Below are positions 22,852-30,404 of a stretch of DNA of 30,404 nucleotides, piece after piece. How positions within the stretch are numbered: position 1 is the stretch's first letter; the number at the start of each line of letters is the position of its first letter. The translations under genes were made by a program, and so were the position numbers. The stretch is from assembly GCA_023488565.1 (NCBI GenBank), contig JAMDDZ010000047.1:1-30404 (forward strand), read 5' to 3'. The stretch is from Bacillota bacterium. Lineage in GTDB: Bacteria; Bacillota; Sulfobacillia; Sulfobacillales; Sulfobacillaceae. Under the pieces are notes generated by a model. The model was not told the DNA's origin and did not search any database. It saw only the letters and a list, made by a program, of their open reading frames with translations.

Positions 22852-23754
22852 ATGGTGGATGTTGAGGGAGAATTAAGGTCGAGTACTCGTAGTGCCTGGT
22901 GGGGTGCACTGGGCAATTTGCTGTTGACTGTACTAAAAATTTCGGTCGGGATTTTAGGCCACTCCCGAGCTTTGATTGCTGACGGAGTCCATTCCGGCGC
23001 CGATCTGATTTCGTCATTGGCTGTGGTCGTTGGACTTCGGGTATCGCGTATTCCCCCCGATGCGGAACACAATTATGGTCACGCGAAAGCCGAGGCAGTG
23101 GCACAGAAAGTCGTCGCCTTGCTTTTGATTTTGGCGGGCTTTGAACTAGGTAATAACGCGGTGAATGCCTTTGTGCACCCGAGCCATACACGGCCATCTT
23201 TTCTCACTTTGGGCGTTGCGCTAGCAGTGATGGTTTTGAAATGGTTCATGTACCAGCGTCAACGCAGTGTGGCGCAAAAAACTGGGAGTCATAGTTTGAT
23301 GGCGGCTGCGCTGGACAGCCGAATGGACGTAATCTCGTCATTAATTGCTTCCGCTGCCATTTTCGGGGCCCAACTGGGGGTGCCTCATTTTGATGCCTTG
23401 GGGGCTTTAGCAGTCGCCGTATTGGTGGCCTGGTTAGGCATTGAGATTTTTTCTGAGGCTGCCAATGATTTGATGGACCGCGCAGCTTCAACAGAAATCG
23501 TCAACCAGATGCGCGAAGCTATTCTTCAAGTGGCAGGGGTGACAGGAATTTCTGAACTTCGCACCAGAGTTTCTGGGACACAGACGCTGATCGACGTTAA
23601 AATAGAAGTAGGTCGCCATTTGTCGTTGATAGAGGCCCACGATATTTCCCATCGTGTGAAGAGTGCCCTCATGATGATGCCCCGTGTTCAGGATGTGATG
23701 GTCCATGTCAATCCGGCGCCCCAATCCCAGACCTCTAAGGAGCCATTTGATTGA
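22852..23754 (+). CDS. Cation diffusion facilitator metal transporter
   Basis: A CDF-family divalent metal efflux protein, 300 residues, with six helices and a C-terminal cytoplasmic metal-binding domain (about 210-290). In helix 2 the transport site reads H47-x3-D51 (DGVHSGAD) and in helix 5 D155-x3-D159 (LDSRMD). Zinc-type members usually have H or D mixtures and manganese/iron types D-x3-D in both, so the metal cannot be decided. NYGHAKAEAVA is the conserved cytoplasmic loop motif. The ATG follows CCAGGAAA. The stop overlaps the recJ start (TTGA). Confidence 0.92.
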   Translation: MVDVEGELRSSTRSAWWGALGNLLLTVLKISVGILGHSRALIADGVHSGADLISSLAVVVGLRVSRIPPDAEHNYGHAKAEAVAQKVVALLLILAGFELGNNAVNAFVHPSHTRPSFLTLGVALAVMVLKWFMYQRQRSVAQKTGSHSLMAAALDSRMDVISSLIASAAIFGAQLGVPHFDALGALAVAVLVAWLGIEIFSEAANDLMDRAASTEIVNQMREAILQVAGVTGISELRTRVSGTQTLIDVKIEVGRHLSLIEAHDISHRVKSALMMMPRVQDVMVHVNPAPQSQTSKEPFD

Positions 23755-26042
23755 AAAATCTTCAATATCCGGTATGGACGGCACACGATGCTCGAGAAGT
23801 CGAATTATTAGCCCGGTTTGCCCGCGATTGCGAAATTTCTGCGGTTACGGCGCAGGTTTTGTGGCGACGCGGCGTCAAGACCCGGGGAGAATATTTGGCT
23901 TTAATTCGTCAATCGGGTATGCTGTCGTCACCTTTTGAACTGCCAGACATGGATCTGCTGGTCAAACACTTGCATGAGGCGAAGCTTCGCCGACAAAGAA
24001 TCCGGGTATATGGGGATTACGATGCTGATGGAGTGACGGCCACTGCGGTCATGGTGCGGGGATTGGCAGATTGGGGAATGGGTGATTTAGTGGACTATTA
24101 TATCCCCAATCGTTTTGAGGAAGGATATGGTTTAAATGTAGAGGCAGTGGTGCAGGCTGCGGCCGACCACATACCCTGGCTGATTACCGTGGACTGCGGA
24201 TCCAGTTCGCCTGAGGCAGCCGAGATGGCACGCCAACTCGGCATTTGCTTGTTGATTACGGACCATCATGGGTTGCCGCTACAGCTGCCGCAGGCTATGG
24301 CGTTGGTTAATCCGGAACGTATGCCCAAACCTAATCGTTTGTCTGGCGCAGGTGTTGCCCTGCAAGTGATTCGTGCACTGTTGGAAGAGAACACACCAGA
24401 CTGGTGCTATGGAGTGGCGGCCATCGGTACGGTTGCCGATGTCGTGCCGTTAACTGGGGATAACCGAACGCTGGTGCAAAAAGGACTCGGGGTCTTGAGG
24501 CGTGGACTGGTGTCAGGGGTTAACGCGTTGATGGTGTCCGAATCTCGTGATGTGACGGCGGTGAATGCTGACGATTTGGGATTTTTGATAGGGCCCCAAT
24601 TAAACGCCGCTGGAAGAATGGGCGATGCCGATTTGGCTGTCCGTATCTTGCTATCCGGCGATGATCAAGAAGCTGCTGCCAGTGCCATCCAACTCCAATC
24701 TATCAATCAGGCCCGTCGACACCTGGAGCGTGACATCACGGACCGTGCTTGGGATTGGCTTGCTCATACCTGGACGGGAGAATTGCCACCCTTTGTGGTA
24801 GTAGCGGGTGAAAACTGGCACCATGGGGTCATTGGAATTACCGCATCGCGGCTAAAAGAGGCGTTAAGGCGCCCGGTAGCCGTTATTGGGTGGGAAAATG
24901 ATTCGGGGAAAGGATCAGCACGCGGCATCGACGGATTTCATCTGTTGCACCATATGCGTAGGCATGTAGATCGGTTTGCCAAATTAGGCGGCCATCAGGG
25001 GGCGGCCGGATTTAGTCTCCCGCGACAGGACCCCGTCGAGCTTAGCTTCTTGCTGTCGGAGGACTTTCCTGTTTCGGCGTTAAGACAGTTGCGTCAGGGG
25101 CCGACTCTGGATTGGGAAGGATCGGTAAGCCGGATAGACAAACGGGTAGTGGCGGAGTTAAGTCGCCTTGAGCCGTTTGGCCATGGCTTTGAACGGCCCC
25201 GTCTGATGCTCAACGGGACTGTGGGCGATGTGTGGACGATGGGCAAGGAGCACCAGCATTTGGCGCTGACGTTTCAGGATCATGACATAAAAGCGGTGGC
25301 CTTTGGTCGGGGAGATATGGCTGCCATTTTTTCACCGGTGACAGGTACTCGTGTCGTGGCCAAGTTGGCATGGAACAGCTTTCGTGGCCGAATCCAGCCC
25401 CAGTGGCTGGTCGACGATATTGTCGCTCCGTGGGCGCTGGGCAACACTACCGACAAGGTGCAGTGGGAGCCAGCACCCAGTTTCCTTACAGGACACATTA
25501 TCATCATGGTGTCGGATATCCGTTCCGATTGGCCGTCACCGTGGATTGGCGATAATTATCTTACCTGGGAACGGGCCAAACGAGGTCAATTAACGCGACT
25601 GTCCGTGGATATATGGCAACCCTGGCCCAGACTTTTTGGATGGGCTGACCATATAGTATGGGCTGTCCATCCTCCTTCTCGCGGGTGGCTAAGCGCGGCT
25701 TCAACCTTGCTAGCTCCAGGTGGGGTCATGTGGGTGGATCCCAAGGCGGACCGCAGCGCCGTAGAACGACATATGGTGAAAATGGTTCCGAACCGAGACA
25801 CGCTGGCACGTCATTGGCGGCGTTGGAAGCAAGGTGTGTCGCCTTTCATGGTGGGTCGTGCCATATTTCGCGAGCTAGGGTTGGACGCAAGGTCGGAGGA
25901 GTCGATAAAGGTCTCTCTGGATGATAGCGTTCAATACTGCAATGCGCAAATTCTATGGCAAGACTATCAAGATTGCAGACCCTATCCGGTCACAGAGTGG
26001 GAAAATTTGACGAAAGCGACATTAGGAGTCAGATTGCGCTAA
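23751..26042 (+). CDS. recJ: Single-stranded-DNA exonuclease RecJ
   Basis: RecJ degrades single-stranded DNA 5' to 3' in recombination and mismatch repair. The 763 residues include the DHH-phosphoesterase motifs VYGDYDADG (87-94), VDCGSS, DHHG (171-174) and AIGTVADVVPL, the DHHA1 motif GGHQGAAGF at about 413, and an OB-fold region after that. The last 200 residues form an extra C-terminal domain with many tryptophans, of the kind seen in long Firmicute RecJ, with no motif I can name. It starts at TTG, 8 nt after AAGGAG (23737-23742), overlapping the transporter stop by 4 nt. Confidence 0.94.
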   Translation: MKNLQYPVWTAHDAREVELLARFARDCEISAVTAQVLWRRGVKTRGEYLALIRQSGMLSSPFELPDMDLLVKHLHEAKLRRQRIRVYGDYDADGVTATAVMVRGLADWGMGDLVDYYIPNRFEEGYGLNVEAVVQAAADHIPWLITVDCGSSSPEAAEMARQLGICLLITDHHGLPLQLPQAMALVNPERMPKPNRLSGAGVALQVIRALLEENTPDWCYGVAAIGTVADVVPLTGDNRTLVQKGLGVLRRGLVSGVNALMVSESRDVTAVNADDLGFLIGPQLNAAGRMGDADLAVRILLSGDDQEAAASAIQLQSINQARRHLERDITDRAWDWLAHTWTGELPPFVVVAGENWHHGVIGITASRLKEALRRPVAVIGWENDSGKGSARGIDGFHLLHHMRRHVDRFAKLGGHQGAAGFSLPRQDPVELSFLLSEDFPVSALRQLRQGPTLDWEGSVSRIDKRVVAELSRLEPFGHGFERPRLMLNGTVGDVWTMGKEHQHLALTFQDHDIKAVAFGRGDMAAIFSPVTGTRVVAKLAWNSFRGRIQPQWLVDDIVAPWALGNTTDKVQWEPAPSFLTGHIIIMVSDIRSDWPSPWIGDNYLTWERAKRGQLTRLSVDIWQPWPRLFGWADHIVWAVHPPSRGWLSAASTLLAPGGVMWVDPKADRSAVERHMVKMVPNRDTLARHWRRWKQGVSPFMVGRAIFRELGLDARSEESIKVSLDDSVQYCNAQILWQDYQDCRPYPVTEWENLTKATLGVRLR

Positions 26043-26069
26043 ACAAAACGTTAAAGTGGGGAGAACAGT

Positions 26070-26588
26070 ATGGCCTGGACTGAATTATTACGCGAAGTAC
26101 CAGATTTTCCGGCACCCGGAGTTCTGTTTCGCGACGTGTTGCCGGTGATGAGCGATCCTGATGCGTGGCATGAGGTATTGGACGGCATGGAAGCACTATT
26201 GAAGGCAACGGGAGCCGAAGCCCTATTGGCACCGGAAGCTCGTGGCTTTCTCATTGCGGCACCTTTGGCAGATCGGCTCACTATAGGGTTAGTGCCGGTT
26301 CGCAAACCGGGAAAACTGCCACGCCCTATTCTCCGCGAAGCATATTCGCTAGAATATGGGGATAACCAACTTGAGATCGAGGCAACAGTGCCGCTTGCGG
26401 GAAAACGTGTCGTGGTCGTGGATGATGTGTTAGCGACCGGAGGCACAGTGACAGCTTGTGCTCGCCTGGCGCAAAGATTGTCGGCCGATGTGGTGGGCTA
26501 TGCTTTTTTAATTGAACTTAAAGCGCTAGGCGGGCGCGACAAGCTGGATCTTAGAACCGCCGAGGTTATGAGCCTTTTAGTTTTATAA
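26070..26588 (+). CDS. apt: Adenine phosphoribosyltransferase
   Basis: Apt salvages adenine to AMP using PRPP. The 172 residues begin with the typical REVPDFPAPGVLFRDVLPVM and carry EARGFLIAAPLA, RKPGKLP, and the PRPP-binding VVVVDDVLATGGT (117-129). In most Apt the first block reads DFPKPGIxFxDITP; here V replaces the I of that block and the rest is standard. The ATG follows GGGGAGA. It lies between recJ and rel as in many Firmicutes. Confidence 0.95.
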   Translation: MAWTELLREVPDFPAPGVLFRDVLPVMSDPDAWHEVLDGMEALLKATGAEALLAPEARGFLIAAPLADRLTIGLVPVRKPGKLPRPILREAYSLEYGDNQLEIEATVPLAGKRVVVVDDVLATGGTVTACARLAQRLSADVVGYAFLIELKALGGRDKLDLRTAEVMSLLVL

Positions 26589-26623
26589 GTAGTGTGTATT
26601 GTCATCAGAAATGGGGGATGGGC

Positions 26624-28774
26624 ATGACCGAATTGGAAATGGTGGAGCAATTGGGTTTTGAACCTGGCTCCCCGGAAGCCCAGCAAATTGCGGATGCAAT
26701 TCGCTTCGCGGCTTCGGCTCATCAAGGTCAAAGCCGTGCTTCCGGCGACCCCTACGTAGCGCATCCCCTGGCCGTCGCATCAATTTTAGCAGACTTGAAA
26801 ATGGATGCCCCGACCATCATCGCGGCGTTATTGCATGATATAGTTGAGGATACCTCCTATACCCTATCAGATCTTGAAGCCCGTTTTGGCAGCGAAGTGG
26901 CACAACTAGTGGATGGGGTTACCAAATTGGACCGATTAGAAGTCCGTACCCGCGAAGAGGAGCAGGCGGAAAATCTTCGCAAGATGTTGCTTGCCATGGC
27001 TAAAGACATCCGAGTTATTCTAATTAAATTGGCGGACAGGCTTCATAACATGAGGACCTTAAAACATTTGACGGCGGACCGGGTACGGCGGATTGCCCGG
27101 GAGACTATGGACATTTATGCACCACTCGCTAATCGTTTAGGGATTTTTCGCATTAAGTGGGAATTGGAGGACTTGGCTTTTCAGCATCTGCAGCCACAGG
27201 CCTATCAAGAAATGAAAGAACGGGTCGCCAAGAAGCGTCAGGAACGGGAAGCGGCGGTAGATGCGGTTACCCAGGAATTGAGTCGGCGGCTTCAATCTAT
27301 GGGGATGGTCTTTGAGGTCTCGGGGCGGGCCAAACATTTATATAGCATCTACCAAAAAATGGTTAAGCAAGGTAAGGATTTTGGGGAAATTTACGATTTG
27401 GTGGCAGTGCGGGTATCCGTGGAATCGGTCAAGGACTGTTACGCAGTACTGGGATTGGTGCATTCCTTGTGGAAACCCGTGCCGGGAAGGTTTAAAGATT
27501 ATATTGCCATGCCCAAGTCCAATCTTTATCAAAGTTTGCATACCACCGTCATCGGGCCGACCGGAGAGCCACTGGAGGTACAAATTCGCACGTTTGAGAT
27601 GCATCATACCGCCGAATATGGAATTGCCGCCCACTGGAGATACAAAGAAGGCACTAAAGAAGACCGCGAGTTTGAACAAAAGCTTTCCTGGTTAAGACAA
27701 TTATTAGAGTGGCAGCGGGATATGCGTGATGCGCGGGAATTTATGGAAACGTTGCGAGTGGATTTGTTTAGCGACGAAGTTTTTGTATTTACTCCCAAGG
27801 GGGATGTGCTGGACTTGCCCGCCGGTTCGACTCCCATTGATTTTGCTTACCGTATCCACACTGATGTTGGAAACCATTGCGTGGGAGCTAGGGTGAATGG
27901 GCGAATTGTCCCGTTGGCAACTGCCCTCGATAACGGGGATATTGTTGAAATACTGGTCAACCGAAAGTCACCTGGTCCTAGCACCGATTGGCTTAATATT
28001 GTCCGAACGTCCCAGGCAAAGACGCGCGTACGGCAGTGGTTGCGCCGCGAGCGGAGGCAAGAACACTTGGCGCGGGGACAGGAAATATTAGATCGTGAAT
28101 TGCGCCGGGCGTCTATAGAGTTGAGTGGAGATCGAATGGCGGATACGGTGCGTCGACTGGGCTGGGGTACACCTGATGAATTGGCCATAGGAATTAGCGA
28201 CGGCAGTATTAATCCGGTGCAAGCAGTGTCTCGGATAAAGGAAGAGGTCACCCGGCAAATGTCGCCGATTTTGACGCCCACCGTGACGAAAAAACCCAAA
28301 CCGGTGGTAGCCGTTCCGGGATCGGAGGTATTAGTCCGGGGTCAGCGTCGTATGTTGACTCGGTTGGCACGTTGTTGCCAACCGGTTCCCGGCGACCCGA
28401 TTATTGGATACTTGACTCGTGGTCGAGGCGTGTCGGTTCATCGCCTGGGCTGTCCCAATGAGAAAGAGTTGAGTCGGGACCCAGAACGGATTATTGAAGT
28501 GAGTTGGGATCAAAGTGAGGCCGAAATGGCGCCGCATCCAGTAGAACTGGCCGTGTATGCATGGGATCGTGCGGGCCTCTTGGCCGATGTTGCCAATGTG
28601 GTTGCTGATTCGAACATTATTTCGGCCAAGGCCCGGGGTTTTCGCGACCGCACCGCAGTCGTCAATGTACGCCTTGAGGTCAAAAATCTCACCCAATTGA
28701 CACGGATTATCGGTCGTCTCGAAAACCTGCCTTATGTGCAACGCGTCGATCGTGTCAGTCACGAGCGTGTGTGA
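26624..28774 (+). CDS. relA: Bifunctional (p)ppGpp synthetase/hydrolase Rel
   Basis: The stringent-response enzyme that makes and breaks (p)ppGpp. About 716 residues in the long-RSH order: HD hydrolase domain with HDIVED (71-76), synthetase domain with a RFKD motif (about 288-291), the charge signature of bifunctional enzymes, and YQSLHTTV, a TGS domain (about 385-445, with TPIDFAYRIHTDVG), a conserved-cysteine region (RCCQPVPGD, about 583) and a C-terminal ACT domain. ATG at 26624 follows GGGGGATGG; an ATG two codons upstream is also possible. Its stop shares bases with the dtd start (TGATG). Confidence 0.95.
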   Translation: MTELEMVEQLGFEPGSPEAQQIADAIRFAASAHQGQSRASGDPYVAHPLAVASILADLKMDAPTIIAALLHDIVEDTSYTLSDLEARFGSEVAQLVDGVTKLDRLEVRTREEEQAENLRKMLLAMAKDIRVILIKLADRLHNMRTLKHLTADRVRRIARETMDIYAPLANRLGIFRIKWELEDLAFQHLQPQAYQEMKERVAKKRQEREAAVDAVTQELSRRLQSMGMVFEVSGRAKHLYSIYQKMVKQGKDFGEIYDLVAVRVSVESVKDCYAVLGLVHSLWKPVPGRFKDYIAMPKSNLYQSLHTTVIGPTGEPLEVQIRTFEMHHTAEYGIAAHWRYKEGTKEDREFEQKLSWLRQLLEWQRDMRDAREFMETLRVDLFSDEVFVFTPKGDVLDLPAGSTPIDFAYRIHTDVGNHCVGARVNGRIVPLATALDNGDIVEILVNRKSPGPSTDWLNIVRTSQAKTRVRQWLRRERRQEHLARGQEILDRELRRASIELSGDRMADTVRRLGWGTPDELAIGISDGSINPVQAVSRIKEEVTRQMSPILTPTVTKKPKPVVAVPGSEVLVRGQRRMLTRLARCCQPVPGDPIIGYLTRGRGVSVHRLGCPNEKELSRDPERIIEVSWDQSEAEMAPHPVELAVYAWDRAGLLADVANVVADSNIISAKARGFRDRTAVVNVRLEVKNLTQLTRIIGRLENLPYVQRVDRVSHERV

Positions 28775-29232
28775 TGCGAGCTGTGGTGCAAAGGGTCAAA
28801 CAGGCCAAAGTGACGGTGTCTGGAGATACGGTAGGGGAAATCGGGGCAGGGCTCCTGGTATTCCTGGGGATTAGCAGGAGCGACACCATAAATGATGTCG
28901 ATTGGCTTGTGGGGAAAGTTGTTCACTTGAGAATTTTTGATGATTCTTTAGGCCGACTGCAACACGATGTCCGGGATATTGGCGGAAAACTTTTAGTGGT
29001 GTCCCAGTTTACCTTGTATGGGGATGTGCGGCGGGGACGTCGGCCGGATTTCACCTTGGCTGCTCCGGCCATGATGGCCGAACCTTTGTACCAGAGGTTT
29101 ATCAACGGCTGTCGGCTTCTGTTGCCTGTGGAAACGGGAATTTTTGGGGCCGATATGGACGTGAGTATAGTGAATTGGGGACCGGTCACGCTTTTGGTGG
29201 AAACTCCCGGAGCGGATAAAACTGTTGAGTAG
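28774..29232 (+). CDS. dtd: D-aminoacyl-tRNA deacylase
   Basis: Dtd hydrolyses D-amino acids wrongly charged on tRNA. The 152 residues contain the catalytic SQFTLYGD (77-84) with the threonine, and GPVT (136-139), the cross-dimer motif. The residue before GPVT is tryptophan where aspartate is common (NDGPVT), a small departure. The start ATG overlaps the rel stop by one base; a GTG one codon earlier is possible. The terminal tail (ETPGADKTVE) is not conserved. hisS follows 15 nt later. Confidence 0.95.
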   Translation: MRAVVQRVKQAKVTVSGDTVGEIGAGLLVFLGISRSDTINDVDWLVGKVVHLRIFDDSLGRLQHDVRDIGGKLLVVSQFTLYGDVRRGRRPDFTLAAPAMMAEPLYQRFINGCRLLLPVETGIFGADMDVSIVNWGPVTLLVETPGADKTVE

Positions 29233-29247
29233 AGGAGTTATTTTGCA

Positions 29248-30404
29248 ATGAACCCAGAATTACAACGACCTAAGGGTACCCAGGATATATTGCCGCCGGA
29301 ATCCTGGCGTTATGACAAAATGCGGCGTTTAGCATTGGATATTGCCCAGCAATATGGGTTTAACTTGATAGAAACCCCGATTTTTGAACAGACCTCGGTA
29401 TTCCTGCGTGTAGGTGAGGCCACAGATATCGTTCAACATGAACGGTACTCGTTTATTGATGCGGGGGGAGTGAATTTGACACTGCGGCCCGAGGGAACGG
29501 CAGCGGTGGCTCGTGCTTATATTCAGAATGGACTCTATAACTGGCCGAAGCCTTTGAAATTGGTGTACTGGGGACCAATGTTCCGCCGTGAGCGTCCTCA
29601 GGCGGAACGTTATCGGCAGCACACTCAATTCGGTGCTGAATTATATGGGTCAGAATCGCCTACGGCAGATGCGGAGATCATTTTGTTAGCGTGTCGAGTA
29701 GTGGACCGGGTAGGTTTGGAAAATCCGGAAGTGCGGATTAACTCCATCGGTTGCGCGGTGTGCCGGCCGCGCTATCGCCAAGCTTTGGTGGAATATTATG
29801 CAGGTAGGCGCGAAGAATTGTGCCAGGACTGTCAAAATCGGATGGAGAAGAATCCATTGCGGCTGTTAGATTGTAAAATTGATGTGGCAATTCGCCAAAC
29901 TGCTCCTGATTTAGCCGATTACTGGTGTGATGATTGCCGTGCCCATATTGAGTCGGTAATGGACCAGGTGGGGGGAGCCGGGCGGTCGATCCGGCGTGAC
30001 CCATATTTGGTTCGCGGACTCGATTACTATACTAGAACAGTGTTTGAAGTGGGCCACCCAAGCCTGGGAGCGGCTACCGCGCTCTTTGGAGGCGGACGCT
30101 ACGACGGGCTAAGCGGTCAATTCGATGGTCCGAGCGCTCCCGCAGTTGGGTTCGGCATGGGCATTGAGCGTATGTTGTCGGCGGTTGGCAACCGATTACA
30201 ACCCGAACCCGCATCCGTTGTGTACATTGCGCATTTGCCGGGATTCGAGAATCAGGCGCAACTGTTGGGGGAACAGTTGCGCAACGTTGGGTTGGCGACA
30301 GAATGCGACTTGCTCAATCGCAGTCTCAAGGCGCAATTGCGGGAAGCCGGGAAAACGGCGCGTTTCACCGTGATCACCGGTGGCTACGAGTGGGAACGGA
30401 ATCT
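29248..30404 (+). CDS. hisS: Histidyl-tRNA synthetase, 5' part
   Basis: Class II synthetase that charges tRNA-His. The first 385 residues are in the window and the gene continues beyond its end. Motif 1 region begins RPKGTQDILPPE; motif 2 is FRRERPQAERYRQHTQFGAE; the histidine-specific motifs are VRGLDYYTRTVFE and GGGRYDGL, and motif 3 is GFGMGIERML. A Cys-containing insert (CAVCRP, CQDC, CDDC) is found in HisRS of Firmicutes. It starts at ATG behind GAGGAG. No T-box leader fits in the 15 nt after dtd, so it is transcribed with the upstream genes. Confidence 0.96.
   Translation, partial: MNPELQRPKGTQDILPPESWRYDKMRRLALDIAQQYGFNLIETPIFEQTSVFLRVGEATDIVQHERYSFIDAGGVNLTLRPEGTAAVARAYIQNGLYNWPKPLKLVYWGPMFRRERPQAERYRQHTQFGAELYGSESPTADAEIILLACRVVDRVGLENPEVRINSIGCAVCRPRYRQALVEYYAGRREELCQDCQNRMEKNPLRLLDCKIDVAIRQTAPDLADYWCDDCRAHIESVMDQVGGAGRSIRRDPYLVRGLDYYTRTVFEVGHPSLGAATALFGGGRYDGLSGQFDGPSAPAVGFGMGIERMLSAVGNRLQPEPASVVYIAHLPGFENQAQLLGEQLRNVGLATECDLLNRSLKAQLREAGKTARFTVITGGYEWERN

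Noticed and set aside
1..30404. CRISPR arrays, complete insertion sequences or a replication origin
   Set aside because: No regularly spaced long repeats, transposase genes with terminal inverted repeats, or DnaA-box clusters were seen.

Overview
The window looks like the chromosome of a spore-forming, chemolithoautotrophic Firmicute. Sulfobacillus or a close relative is the best guess. This rests on form IC (red-type) RuBisCO, Firmicute-style MurT, RecJ, bifunctional Rel and HisRS, moderate GC content, and frequent GTG/TTG starts behind strong AAGGAGG-type ribosome binding sites. The genus is inferred from gene content; no database was searched.

Layout. 1-2064: the end of a cytochrome c maturation operon (ccmA partial, ccmB, ccmC and a short ccmD-like gene). 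Both ccmB and ccmD appear to start at non-standard codons (ATC and ACG). 2017-3107: a small minus-strand unknown and an isolated seven-helix membrane protein closed by a clear terminator. 3211-6481: a cobalamin and acyl-CoA run (B12-binding mutase small subunit, MeaB chaperone GTPase, acyl-CoA dehydrogenase) followed by dapB. A small SASP-like gene (6447-6638, minus) converges on dapB. 6735-9070: cysteine synthase, an Rrf2 regulator with four clustered cysteines, and a LysR regulator, all overlapping head to tail. 9077-10968 (minus): cbbL-cbbS, converging on the LysR gene. cbbS carries an apparent one-base frameshift near its 5' end. A 19-bp perfect palindrome of the LysR T-N11-A type lies upstream of cbbL.

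11154-12457 is a decayed mobile region: a hicA-like toxin gene broken by an in-frame TAG, a tyrosine integrase missing its N-terminal domain and part of its catalytic domain, its terminator, a cluster of AGTCAA direct repeats, then tRNA-Pro(CGG) on the minus strand with its 3' end facing the integrase. This is the arrangement expected of an old island integrated at a tRNA gene.

12564-16560: nucleotide-sugar genes rmlA-rmlC-rmlB followed by murT (lipid II amidation) without its partner gatD. 16574-19659: selB, a stand-alone SpoIIE/PP2C-type phosphatase and an unassigned P-loop protein. 19656-21864: secD-secF behind a consensus promoter and ending in a hairpin. 21963-23754: Hsp20, a membrane protein and a CDF metal transporter. 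23751-30404: recJ, apt, rel, dtd and hisS (cut by the window end), the usual Firmicute recJ-apt-rel-dtd-hisS housekeeping order.

No complete novel defence or mobile system is visible. The most interesting signals are the non-AUG starts in the ccm operon, the cbbS frameshift, and the tRNA-linked island remnant with its direct repeats.
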